Origin: Lederbergia citrea
Lineage (GTDB): Bacteria > Bacillota > Bacilli > Bacillales > Bacillaceae_C
Direction: 5' to 3'
Length of the DNA: 64,000 nucleotides
Assembly: GCF_018343525.1 (NCBI RefSeq)
Contig: NZ_JAGYPH010000006.1
Location: forward strand, 1 to 64,000
The position numbers were made by a program, and so were the translations under genes. Positions 37,636-46,933 of the stretch are shown here, piece by piece. Each line of letters begins with the position of its first letter. Within the stretch, counting starts at the first letter, position 1. The notes under the pieces were generated by a model that saw only the letters and a list, made by a program, of their open reading frames with translations, was not told the origin of the DNA and did not search any database.

Positions 37636-38314
37636 TTATTAATAACAAAATATTCCTTTTCCCTCAAATACTTACTCTTGTTAACTAAATTTTGATACTC
37701 TTCCATAAAAAACTTTCGCCTTTTCCATGTCTATTACTTATTCCTTCCATTGTGGAAGGGGATTCATAGACATCTTTGGACAAGCATTTACTAAAATTCA
37801 TATACAAAGACAACCATTCCATACCTTCCTTACTTCAATAATTTCACTAGAGTAATATTCCCTTTACAGTATTTTATTGGTTGTTACCATCCTTATGATA
37901 GATATGATATTTATTTGGTTGTTTGTAAACACCTTCAGGAGAAATAGAAAAAAAGAAGGAGCACAATTCTTATACACACATTTAATGAATAGTATTTAGA
38001 GTCGAACTTTAATTATTTGTGTTCTAATAGAAAATCCTACTCAAGATACTAACTTGAATAAGATTAATCTTTAATATATAAAAAACCTCATTTACTTATG
38101 GTAAGGTTCACCGTAGTGATTTAAGAGGCAAAAAAACAGCATTGGAAAGTAATTAGCAATGCTGCTTTCTTGAATTAACAAACTATCTTTTTATATTTAA
38201 CAATAAATACTATGTTGGGGTCGAAATATGGCGTCAAAACGTTGATATATAAAGATTTGCAAATTCTTTGCGTAATTTTTTTAAAACATCACCTTGTTAG
38301 ATTTAAGGGTTAAA
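37636..38314. other. gene-free interval upstream of the PARIS-like module
   Basis: AT-rich, no supported gene. It holds a hairpin CAGCATTG/CAATGCTG (38140-38165) and the direct-repeat partners AAGGTTCACCGTAGT (38103-38117, same as 34727-34741) and a GGGTCGAAA-led block (38218-38280, related to 34628-34690), so the module is flanked by related sequence on both sides. Confidence 0.5.
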
Positions 38315-38358
38315 AATAATAAGGCATTTGAATATATTTATTCATTTGCCTTATTTCA
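38315..38358 (-). terminator. terminator of the CHAT-nuclease-membrane operon
   Basis: Minus strand AATAAGGCA and TGCCTTATT pair with a further inner ATGAATA/ATTCAAA pairing, followed by ATTTTT. Confidence 0.6.
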
Positions 38359-39774
38359 TTTTCTGTTTTTCTTCTTTTTCATTAAAAAAAGATACACAGC
38401 AAAAAAGATAACTACTGAAACCCCCATTAACATTAAATAGTTTAGTAATATATCCAATGAGGACATTTCTCTGGAAAATCGAATTTCATAAATTGGTTTA
38501 ATAATATAATCAAAAATTACAGACATTGATAGAATAACAGATACAAAACCAATGATAAAATGAAAAATGTTATCCCTTTTCGTTTTTGAGAACTCCTTTT
38601 GTCTAAAAGAAATATCTGCTAACGCATCAATGCGATTAATTTGATCATTTATTTTGAAGAGCTCATTTATGGCATAGTCCATTATTGTGTGTGCTTTAAG
38701 AATGCTTGAATATTTAAGTGAAATTTGTTGCTTTAGAAGATGAAGTTCTTTTTTGGACTTTAGTAACTCACCTAGGGATTCATCATCTACAACTTTTGAA
38801 TATACAACCATCTTAGTATTTAAGATTGATAGTTCATCGTCCAAAACTGCAGCAGGCATATATGAGTCCAAAATATCACCAAGTGTTAAAGTGATATGCT
38901 CAAATACATAAAACTTAGTCGAGGGATGTTCACTAAAATTAATCAATTGTCTATCATATAGTGGATTATTTTCAGTGTAAGCAAATCCATTTCTAATTAA
39001 CTGGATTTGTTCATGTGTTAGATTAGGATTATCTAGCGAGATTAAAGTCCTTCCGAACCATGAATATCTCTCGTATTTTAATAGCATTGATAAAAACATT
39101 TCAGCGAGTTCATGAACATCTCTTACAGAAAAACCCTCTGAGTTAAATATAGCTGATTCATTCGCTTCAAAATTGAATAACTCTCCATTTTCTTTGTCCA
39201 TTTCTATACCCAGTGCTACAAAGTAGGTATACGGTAGTTTCAGGTTCTTTATTTTGTCCCCAATTCTTAGTAATCTATATGCAAATTCTTCGACAGTCTC
39301 CGCCTCATCGTGTGGAAAATAGTTGAAATCAACTATAACAATTTCTTTATTTACTACTTTGACCACAGGATAAATCCGATAATAATATTCTGGATTCTTT
39401 TCCAACTCAAGAACTATAGGCTGGAATATAAAATAGTTATACTCGTCTTTAAAGTCATCATCTTTTGCAAAGAAGAAGTTTCTAAATAGCTTTTCTCCAG
39501 AAATATGACCTAAATAATGTGTTTCAAAGTCATCGATATTGGATTCACCAAATTTTAATGTGGCCATAGTTGTATAATTTTCCGTATGAAAGTCTATCTT
39601 AGACTTATCAAGTTTACCATCTTTTACACGGATCATATTGAATTCATCATCAATGTAACAATATAGGGCTCTTGTAGCTATAAGACTTGTAACAATCTCC
39701 GGATCTAATTTTGCATCATATAGACCAAAAGAAAAGCTCTTCCTAACTCTATAATCTTTAATATATGTTTGCAT
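38356..39774 (-). CDS. uncharacterised protein with two C-terminal membrane segments
   Basis: 472 residues. The first 340 are soluble, rich in aromatic and acidic residues, with no family I recognise. Residues 340-400 look coiled-coil-like (KKELHLLKQQISLKYSSIL). Two transmembrane helices follow (about 407-428 and 445-465), ending KKKKKNRK inside the cell. AAGGAG precedes the ATG. It lies 131 bases downstream of the nuclease gene in the same direction. The layout (cytosolic sensor part plus short C-terminal membrane hairpin) is like membrane-damaging effectors of abortive-infection systems, but that is inference. Confidence 0.6.
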   Translation of the reverse strand: MQTYIKDYRVRKSFSFGLYDAKLDPEIVTSLIATRALYCYIDDEFNMIRVKDGKLDKSKIDFHTENYTTMATLKFGESNIDDFETHYLGHISGEKLFRNFFFAKDDDFKDEYNYFIFQPIVLELEKNPEYYYRIYPVVKVVNKEIVIVDFNYFPHDEAETVEEFAYRLLRIGDKIKNLKLPYTYFVALGIEMDKENGELFNFEANESAIFNSEGFSVRDVHELAEMFLSMLLKYERYSWFGRTLISLDNPNLTHEQIQLIRNGFAYTENNPLYDRQLINFSEHPSTKFYVFEHITLTLGDILDSYMPAAVLDDELSILNTKMVVYSKVVDDESLGELLKSKKELHLLKQQISLKYSSILKAHTIMDYAINELFKINDQINRIDALADISFRQKEFSKTKRDNIFHFIIGFVSVILSMSVIFDYIIKPIYEIRFSREMSSLDILLNYLMLMGVSVVIFFAVYLFLMKKKKNRK

Positions 39775-39905
39775 ACCTTCTCCTTAATAAATAATTCTTA
39801 CTTATATTTACTTATGTTGCTACTCACCGTCGTGATATGGCGAGAGTGATTGCTTCTGCCGTCTCTCTTTCTATATAAACTTTAACTTTTTTGGTTCTTC
39901 AAAAT

Positions 39906-40859
39906 CTAAACAGGAATATGTAAAGGCTCCTTGTTTATTATGGCAGCCTGTATTTTCCTTCTTAGATAGTCCTTTAAATCATCTTCTTGTTCAAGAACCT
40001 TGTATATTTCCTCAAGATTCACTAGAACTATCAATACCTTAGAAAGTGACTCTTTACAAAGTGCAACAGCAGGTTGGGTAAATGATGAAGTAGAAATAAA
40101 TATTCCACAGGCATGACCTCTATTAAAAATTCGGACTAAGTGCTGAGAAACTTCTCCAACACCAACTGGTTTGTCCCACCATTTCATTTCTACCAGAAAT
40201 ACTTGGCTATCTACCTCTACTACTCCATCAATTTGTTCAACAATCCCTTCGCCATCTGAACCAATTAAATTGAATGATTCTCTGACAAGAATCCCATAGC
40301 TTTTAAACAGCTCATTTAAAACATGCTCTAATTCCTTACCCCTTTTGTGAGGATTGGATATTGTAAACAAATGATTGAATCCTTCTTTTAATTTACTTCT
40401 TTCTTTACGAAGATTTTGTACTTCATTAATCCTACGCTGGTACTCCTTTTGGTTTTTCTCAGCCTCTTTATCACGAGCAATTTTCATCCTCATAAAGGCA
40501 TCTTTAGTGTTGACTACTTTTTGTATTTCAGCAACCAGCCCCCTAGCTTTTAACTGATCATCCGGCCAGCAAGAAGAGAAACTCTCAAATTCTACTACCC
40601 TCTTTAAAACTTCACGTCGCTCCCTTAGTGTCTTTTCACCCATTTCATTAAGCCTACTCAGTACAACTCTAACAATTTCATACTTCGTTACATTTAGGCG
40701 ATCTAATCTTACTTGGTTTTCTAAATCCAATGTATATTGCTTTGATACCCCTGAGCCTTTAAAGAAGATCATTACATCATTTTTAGATCTAAAAAGTAAT
40801 GGAATTGTATCCACTAGCAAATTAAACAGCTCAGGAGGATAATGATAGATTTTACCCAC
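39906..40859 (-). CDS. PD-(D/E)xK (Mrr-like) nuclease with N-terminal helical adaptor
   Basis: 317 residues. Residues 170-275 form a restriction-endonuclease-like domain with GKELE (Glu178), Asp211, and the EMK motif (Glu224, Lys226), the expected catalytic set. Residues 1-110 form a small helical domain (LLVDTIPLLFRSKNDVMIFF, then a glycine loop) that resembles effector-associated adaptor domains, and residues 125-160 a coiled coil. A GTG start after GGAGGG, 18 bases from the CHAT gene. It likely cuts DNA when released or recruited by the protease. Not part of a restriction-modification system, as no methylase is near. Confidence 0.78.
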   Translation of the reverse strand: MGKIYHYPPELFNLLVDTIPLLFRSKNDVMIFFKGSGVSKQYTLDLENQVRLDRLNVTKYEIVRVVLSRLNEMGEKTLRERREVLKRVVEFESFSSCWPDDQLKARGLVAEIQKVVNTKDAFMRMKIARDKEAEKNQKEYQRRINEVQNLRKERSKLKEGFNHLFTISNPHKRGKELEHVLNELFKSYGILVRESFNLIGSDGEGIVEQIDGVVEVDSQVFLVEMKWWDKPVGVGEVSQHLVRIFNRGHACGIFISTSSFTQPAVALCKESLSKVLIVLVNLEEIYKVLEQEDDLKDYLRRKIQAAIINKEPLHIPV

Positions 40860-40877
40860 TGTCTTCCCTCCATTATT

Positions 40878-41927
40878 TTATGGTTTAACGATAATTAATT
40901 CATCAGCATTTAAACCGTCTTTTACATATAATTCTGGAGTATCTTTTTCTGGAATCCCTTCAAGCATCAGAGCTGCCTTCCCTTGCTCAAATGCCTTTTT
41001 TACAGAATACCCGAAGCCGATAGCTGAATAAAACTGGGCTGCAAAAACTCTAGCTGCTTCATCTCCAATTGTTGTGGTCATTCCAACTGCTACATCTACG
41101 TGCTGTACTACTGCCTGTGCTTGTCCATAGGAAAAACATGTATTGAAAAACACCAATTTGATGTGATCAGATGTACTCATCATTGTTTGAACTATTGCCT
41201 CTTTAGAGACAAATTTAGCATTCCCTTGGTTGTCTTGGAACACAATTTCATCATGATCAGAGCCATGCCCACTAAAATGAATAATTGTTGGGTTCTCCTC
41301 ATTAATTGCTTGTATTACGTCAAGAGCTCTTGTCGCCCATCGAGTTTCAAACGATACGGAATCCCTATGTTCCGATTTTCTTATCATTTCTTGTATAGAT
41401 CTAGCCTCTTCGTCTAATCTTAACTGGGGAGCATCCAATGGATTTGAAGCTATAAATAAGACGGTAATTTCTTCTGGTAGTTTGTTCAATTCTTTCAATG
41501 ACCTGTTTGTCTCTTGGTGCATTTTACTATGCTTGTCTAGCATTCCGCTTACCTCCTTCATACGCCTTTCATTATCAACTATCCTCTTCTTTTCAGCGGC
41601 ATCTCTTTTCTTTTGCTCACGCTCAGCTGCACGACCCAGCTTACTTTCTTCAAGGATTATGTCGCCTTCAACTTTCGCAATCCCCCTATCTATTTCCGCA
41701 ACCTTTTTATCAATATCGGCTAGTTTTTTTTCTTCCCGTTCAATTTCTCTATACTTAGAATTTAATGTAGCAAGGGATTTTGTTCTACCTATCGTTGCTT
41801 GAGCCGAGAGAATTTTTTTCTTATGTGAAGATATTTTTCCTACCACGTTAGCTTTGGAAGTCCTTAGTTTGTTTAACTCTCCTTTTTTTCTTTTTATTGT
41901 CCTTCTATACGATTCAATAAGAGACAA
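40878..41927 (-). CDS. CHAT-domain (caspase-like) protease with N-terminal coiled coil
   Basis: 349 residues. Residues 1-130 are a long charged coiled coil. The CHAT peptidase domain covers about 150-345, with LFIASNPLDAPQLRLDEEA at its start and the catalytic dyad His221 (HFSGHGS) and Cys264 (FFNTCFSYG). CHAT proteases act in type III CRISPR (Craspase), bacterial gasdermin systems and other conflict systems, cleaving partner proteins on infection. A TTG start follows GGAGGT. It is the first gene of an operon with the nuclease and maybe the membrane protein. Confidence 0.85.
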   Translation of the reverse strand: MSLIESYRRTIKRKKGELNKLRTSKANVVGKISSHKKKILSAQATIGRTKSLATLNSKYREIEREEKKLADIDKKVAEIDRGIAKVEGDIILEESKLGRAAEREQKKRDAAEKKRIVDNERRMKEVSGMLDKHSKMHQETNRSLKELNKLPEEITVLFIASNPLDAPQLRLDEEARSIQEMIRKSEHRDSVSFETRWATRALDVIQAINEENPTIIHFSGHGSDHDEIVFQDNQGNAKFVSKEAIVQTMMSTSDHIKLVFFNTCFSYGQAQAVVQHVDVAVGMTTTIGDEAARVFAAQFYSAIGFGYSVKKAFEQGKAALMLEGIPEKDTPELYVKDGLNADELIIVKP

Positions 41928-41960
41928 AATATTCTACCTCCCAAATTATTCGTTACCTAT

Positions 41961-41988
41961 ATTATACTGAATATTCTATATTTAACAA
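41961..41988 (-). promoter_or_regulatory. promoter of the CHAT-nuclease operon
   Basis: TTGTTA and a perfect TATAAT separated by 16 bases, 34 bases ahead of the start codon. Confidence 0.65.
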
Positions 41989-42025
41989 GACACCCAAACG
42001 AACATACGTTCCGATTTTGTTCACT

Positions 42026-42068
42026 AAAAAGACAGTTCCTTTCTTAGGAGATAGGAACTGTCTTTTGC
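42026..42068. terminator. bidirectional terminator
   Basis: AAAAGACAGTTCCT and AGGAACTGTCTTTT, perfect 14-base stem. Separates the serine recombinase from the CHAT operon. Confidence 0.85.
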
Positions 42069-42164
42069 TGTTATTCTTTGGTTGTCTTTTCCATTCAATT
42101 TTCCTTATTCGTTATTATCAGCGTCTCTCTTTTATCATTGTTATTCCTCCGCTTTATGATTGGT

Positions 42165-42782
42165 TTAGATAGTTTCAGTAAATTCAATTTCCCGTTTGAT
42201 AGAGTATATAGTGTTTCTTGACAAACCTGTCTTACGATGGGTGTCCATTACACTTATATTTTCTTTTAAACATCTAACCACTTCTTCGTAAATAACTCTA
42301 TCCTTACCTTTAGCATTCTTATGATATTTCTTTTTACCGCCTCTGAACTTACCCTGTCTCTTCGCAATTTCAATGCCCTCTCTCTGAGCAGCTCTAATAC
42401 GTGTTCTTTCCTCTTCCACCATCCATGATAATAGGGTAAGCACCAAATCAGAAACTAACTGCCCCACGCCTTCAAGCTCTTTATACTTCCGTGTATCCAA
42501 GATAGGCATATTTAGTACAACAATATCAATTTCCTCTTTAACAAGGGCTTCCCATTCATCTATAATTTCCTGTTTATTTCTTCCAAACCTACTTAAATCA
42601 TGCACAACCAATACATCACCAAATCGCATTTTAGAACGCATTTCTTTATATACTGGTCGTTCAAAATCCCTTCCGGATTGTTTCTCTTGATATATTCGGT
42701 CACAACCATACTCTTTTAATTCTTGTAGCTGCCTTGATAGGTTTTGGTTTTTGGAGCTAACCCTTGCATACCCAAAAATCAA
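42165..42782 (-). CDS. serine recombinase (resolvase/invertase)
   Basis: A small serine recombinase (205 residues): nucleophile serine in IFGYARVSSKNQ, catalytic arginines in HDLSRFGRNKQE, E helix LVLTLLSWMVEEERTRI, and a C-terminal helix-turn-helix (MDTHRKTGLSRNTIYSIKR). The TTG at 42782, five bases after GAGGTGAG, gives the usual MIFGYAR start. A GTG three codons earlier is less likely. It probably resolves multimers of the element or its plasmid form, at the repeats just upstream. Confidence 0.9.
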   Translation of the reverse strand: MIFGYARVSSKNQNLSRQLQELKEYGCDRIYQEKQSGRDFERPVYKEMRSKMRFGDVLVVHDLSRFGRNKQEIIDEWEALVKEEIDIVVLNMPILDTRKYKELEGVGQLVSDLVLTLLSWMVEEERTRIRAAQREGIEIAKRQGKFRGGKKKYHKNAKGKDRVIYEEVVRCLKENISVMDTHRKTGLSRNTIYSIKREIEFTETI

Positions 42783-42806
42783 ATTTCTCACCTCTATGTA
42801 TTGAAC

Positions 42807-42864
42807 AAGTCTGTTTGAACATATCCATGTACCAATAATACTATACTCTTGTCTGTTTGCACAG
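42807..42864. repeat. candidate res site of the serine recombinase
   Basis: CAAGTCTGTTTGAACA (42807) and CTTGTCTGTTTGCACA (42849) are direct repeats 42 bases apart, lying over the recombinase promoter region. This is the usual place of resolvase-binding subsites. Confidence 0.5.
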
Positions 42865-42931
42865 GGTGTACTCTGAAAGTACGATTGTCACTTTTCGTGT
42901 TATGTATGGCTCGAATACATGCAAAAAGGAT

Positions 42932-42957
42932 GATTTCACCACGTTAAGCGTGAAATC
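42932..42957 (-). terminator. terminator of the 79-residue protein gene
   Basis: Minus strand GATTTCAC, loop, GTGAAATC, then ATCCTTTTTGC. Confidence 0.65.
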
Positions 42958-42989
42958 ACCTTGCAATTCCTTAGTGTTGTATGATCATG

Positions 42990-43229
42990 TCACTTGATAT
43001 ATTTAAATAGCTCTTTTTGTGCTTCAAGATAATTTTTGGAATTAATAGATCCATTTTCATCAAATAGAAAGTTTCTTCCTTCTTCATCGTAATTATCTGA
43101 CTCTAGATATTTTTTGACAATCTCGCGGGGAAGCATGATTACATCTTTTTTCCTTTGTTCTTCCCTAATCTCCAGCAAGAATAATATTAGGGATGACGGA
43201 ATTTCTACATTATTATTCATATTTATCAC
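42990..43229 (-). CDS. small hypothetical protein
   Basis: 79 residues, acidic and lysine-rich, no membrane segment, unknown family. GTG start with AGGAAA at six bases. An ATG three codons on is the alternative. A clean terminator follows. Possibly transcribed ahead of the serine recombinase. Confidence 0.55.
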   Translation of the reverse strand: MINMNNNVEIPSSLILFLLEIREEQRKKDVIMLPREIVKKYLESDNYDEEGRNFLFDENGSINSKNYLEAQKELFKYIK

Positions 43230-43387
43230 TCATTTCCTGTTGTCTTCGTTGTTTAATTTAGCTTGTCTAATCTCTTGAGGAGGAAATATCCCTTGGATTA
43301 ATATAATAATAACGTCTTTTGCTGTTTTCCCATTTAGTAAATAGTGGGGGAATTTCCGTTTTTTGTCACAATTATACTTGAGAATCC

Positions 43388-43685
43388 TTAACTAATCTTT
43401 TTAAACAATTGATCCACTCTTCGATTTACCTCTATGTGTAACATCTGAATAGCCTTGCGTTTTCGTATTTGACGATCCAAATATAAATACAATAACTTTT
43501 TTAACTCAGGATAGTCCATAATCACATGAGCTTTGATTGATATCTGCCTCATATGGACCACTTTATATTCTCCATTTTTTAATAAAGGAAATATTAATTC
43601 CCTTTTTACCCTCCTTCCTATACATTTTCATTGAAAAATTATAAATCTCTGTTGTATATTTTATTGTCATTCCAACTTTTTCCAT
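43388..43685 (-). pseudogene. small gene split by a probable frameshift
   Basis: An ATG at 43685 after GGGGAGG opens a 40-codon frame ending at 43563. One base later a GTG at 43561 opens a 57-codon frame ending at 43388. In the second frame the coding-like sequence continues upstream of the GTG (FPLLKNGEYKVVHMRQ), overlapping the end of the first frame, so one ancestral protein of about 95 residues with a one-base indel near the TATTTCC run is the simplest reading. Alternatively two coupled small genes. Family unknown. The rest of 43230-43860 shows nothing. Confidence 0.5.
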
Positions 43686-43847
43686 GATATCCTCCCCTGT
43701 AGATTATGATTTTAAAGACAACCTCGACGTTCCTATTTTCCATCACAGAATTATATATGACTTGAATTGTTTATGGATGAAAAACAGATGATTCTGTAAA
43801 TCACAGGAAAAATGGTGGCCGCTACTAAATCATCGTTAGCTCGCCCT

Positions 43848-44262
43848 TCAATGAAAGCGCTTTTATTTGTTCCTGCTTTGTTCCTTTTTCGCTTCAAATG
43901 TCCCTTTTTGGGGTCAAAATGTTCCTTTTTTAGAGGGTTTTTGCATGTATGCAAGTATCTTTCTAAGTGAAAGCGATTTAATTTTTGTCACACAAATTTC
44001 ACATATTGGTATACATGCAAGTAAGATTCACGAATTTGTTCCTGCTTTGCTCGAAATGTCCCTCCAATGTCCCTAGATTTTCATAGTAAAAAGGAACAGC
44101 AAAATGCTTTCATATCAAGGGGTCACGCAATGTATGTCCCTCTGTTCCTACTTTTTTTAATGAAAGACTATATAAAATAAATAAATATATAATGCATTAC
44201 CCATATAAAAGTTTATTCGAAAAAACGAGGAACCAAGGAACTTACTCTGAATTCAGAGTATT
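43848..44262 (+). repeat. left arm of a ~0.4-kb imperfect inverted repeat
   Basis: Aligns along its length with the reverse complement of 46934-47340. Best-kept blocks are TTTGTTCCTGCTTTGTTCC, TCAAGGGGTCAC and TACTTTTTTTAATGAAAGAC. TGTTCC/TGTCCC motifs recur about ten times. No coding frame. Conservation in blocks with indels between suggests selected sites rather than a recent copy. Confidence 0.8.
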
Positions 44263-46933
44263 TTCGGGGTGTGAATTTTATTGAGCTGCAGGATAATCTC
44301 GCAAGCCATTCTTCTGTGACTCTCCCGCAATTGCCGTTTTAACTTCCAAAGAGCATCCCTAGGATCGTTTATGATATTAACGTATAATTTGTTCTGAAGG
44401 GGGAAAAAACGTGTCCTGGTGGGCAAGTCAAGTCACGAATGCTGAGACGGCACTCGGAGGAAGCTTCTCTCAGTCCGCGCTGTCGGATTCCAGGTTCAAC
44501 TTCCTGATATCTTTTCTCGACGATCCGCTTCGTTCCTCTATTTTCTTTTTTGACAGTTTCCCCTACCAGATTTATTGGCAGCTCCATTTTTCGCATCAAT
44601 CTTTTCGGGCGTCCTTTTGAGTGCCCTGCAAGACGAAATCCCGCGACATTGGTTTTTAATCGACTTTCTCAACACAAGCTCGTATAAGTGCCCCTGGCTT
44701 CCCCCTCTAAAAGCATTGAAAAACCCTTCTTCTTGTAAAGTGACAATAAAGTTATTTAATTTTTATACCAAAACAGTATAACCCCGTCCTCAGATTACTT
44801 CATTGTGCCTAAAAATATTTCTTTTTGACAGCAGATAAGACATACCGTATGAATAACAGTCCACATAATATGTCATATGGTATGCATACAGTATATGCCA
44901 CCCCATTCCGAACACCATACTGATTATCGGTGTATTCATACAATACGTGATGCGGTGCGTATGTTATATCATATGATGTGTGCATGGCATGTACATATAA
45001 CAATTATTCATCATTTGCGTACGTAATGTCGCACAGCGTGTGATACACAATATAACATTTCGTGGCACGTATAGATATACTTATAATGTGTCGCATGATA
45101 TGTGAGATACAATAAGGTAATTTTGATGCGTAAGTCCGATATACATACGCGGTGTAGTATGACGTTTCGTACAAAGTACGCACCACATGTCTTATAGAAT
45201 GCCACACCGAGATTGACATGCTTTGAACCTCCTTTTTTTGTTATCTTTTTCAGAAAAGCAGATTAGTATTATTAAGAAGTATCAGACAGTATTACCTGAT
45301 GTTAAACTAGCGCGTTCTACGTGGGGCCCTCCCACCCTACAGTGCTTTTTCCTGACTTTCTCACTTTCGCTCGTATAAGCGCCTCGGGTAGCCCACACAG
45401 AGACTTCCTTAAAACCCTATCTAATCAAGGGCAGCAAGGGATTTTCGAGCGGGTCCCGCGTCGGTCGGTGGTCTTTCTTGACTCGCTCGCTGCGCTCGTA
45501 TAACCGCTCCCTCCTTCCCCCTCGAAAATCCCTGAGAGACCCTTCTTACAAACAGCGCGGAGCCTTCCTCCGCTCGGTGGTTTTTCCTGACTTTTTAGCT
45601 CGCACATTCGTGCGTACAAGAGCCTTTAATTTGACATACAACCGCCTCGCGTCGTCCACGCTGTTTGACGAAGTGACGATCTCCCGGAAGACCCTTTCCC
45701 GACGATCCGCTCCCCATTCGGTCCGCTTCTCTATCTTCTTTTTTGACAACTTCCCCTACACGTTCTCTCGCTGTATGTCGATTCATCCCCCTCGGCGCAC
45801 CTCTCTCCGGCGTCCTCCGCCACGCCTCCAAGTGGGCCGAATCCCGCACCGCATCCCCGCACGAAACCCGCCCCTCAAAAGGGCATTTCGGGGCTTGGAT
45901 CGTGCCGGAAATGTGCCGAATATGCCGTCATACGCCTGTGGTACGGAGTGCGTACCCGACGTATTTGACGAATCGCATAACGGCGCGGATTTGCCGGGTG
46001 CGGATACGCGGCGTATTCGGTGTGGTGTTCGCCCCGGTATTCCGCCACGCCTTACAGCGCCAAGGATTTCGATTGCTTGTTCGATATGCGGCGTGTTATC
46101 GTGAGGGTGTAGGGGAAAGAGCATAAGGGGGACGTATGACATGTCCACTTCGTTCCCATGTCAGTCAGCATAGCTGACCGTCCCCCTTACTGCGATTTAT
46201 GAACGCTCACGCGTCCATAAATCTTGCCCCTTCGGGGTGCTCATTCGAAAGCTCCTATTCGTCACTTTCTATTTCAAAACCTCTCCTCCAATTCTGCGGC
46301 GGTAAATTGTTATCCCCGCATCGATTACGGTAAAAATCAATTACCTGAACCGTGTGTTTCCTGCATAAAGCTCACGCTTCATTCGTACACACACCAAAGA
46401 CATATTTGTACGCACGCCTATCCAGGAAACGGACCGGTGGCGCCAGCTTACACCCATCAGGAATTCTTTCCAGTGTACGCAATACTCCGAAATACCTTGC
46501 GACGCTATGTCACAGGAGTCCATGCGCATGATGTTTGTGACACTCTCAAGCGAAAAAGTACGAGTATATTATTAATTCACATCGTGCATCAAAACTACGC
46601 TCCGTGAGCGATTCACATGCGAGCATGTTCCAGACACCAATCAGTAGCGCATATCTTCCCACGCTGAATGACGCAGCGAAAGATCAGCCAAACTCAATCG
46701 ACAGCGGTAACACCATGTCTGACAGAGACAAGGCTCCAGGATGCAAATAACGGGCCATAAAGACGTTTTCGTATCCACTGGACAACAACCCATATGAACG
46801 TCCTAAATAGGCACAGAAAGCCCCTTAGGAGGTTTTAACGGCAACAAGAAGGGTCACAAAGAAAAACCTAATAATTGCTTGCGGGAGTTTTCAACACCAC
46901 AACCAGAAATTGCGCCCGGAGATTCTCGAAATT
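44263..46933. other. 2.7-kb core between the inverted arms, no supported gene
   Basis: Begins and ends AT-rich, with a GC-rich middle (45.3-46.2 kb). Frames are open on both strands in the GC-rich part but lack ribosome-binding sites and overlap one another, so none is called. It holds degenerate ~100-base direct repeats with GCTCGTATAA and TTTTTCCTGACTTT motifs (near 44660, 45345, 45465 and 45585) and a longer duplicated block (44516-44568 and 45698-45759, both with CGACGATCCGCT and TTTTTTGACA). Confidence 0.6.
44830..45200. repeat. alternating purine-pyrimidine, palindrome-rich stretch
   Basis: Dense in CATATG, GTATGCATAC, CGTATG and ACACGTAT-type words, many self-complementary. Both long minus-strand frames across it encode only low-complexity Tyr/His/Ile runs, so it is not coding. 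It could form cruciform or Z-like DNA. Confidence 0.5.

Noticed and set aside
37880-37995. Hydrophobic short frame (TTG start, about 38 codons, basic tail) like a type I toxin
   Set aside because: No ribosome-binding site and no antisense promoter could be supported.
39906-41927. Reading the CHAT-nuclease pair as a restriction-modification system
   Set aside because: No methyltransferase or specificity subunit is present; the first gene is a protease.
44809-45219. Two adjoining minus-strand frames of 64 and 71 codons
   Set aside because: Products are Tyr/His/Ile runs that mirror the alternating purine-pyrimidine repeat; no start signals.
45478-46148. Long overlapping open frames on both strands (up to 208 codons) in the GC-rich core
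   Set aside because: No ribosome-binding sites, arginine/proline-rich low-complexity products, and frames open on both strands at once, as expected from high GC and repeats.
46201-46300. Possible tRNA-like hairpins with CCTTCGGGG and ATTCGAAAG
   Set aside because: No full cloverleaf, anticodon arm or CCA-proximal stem could be drawn.
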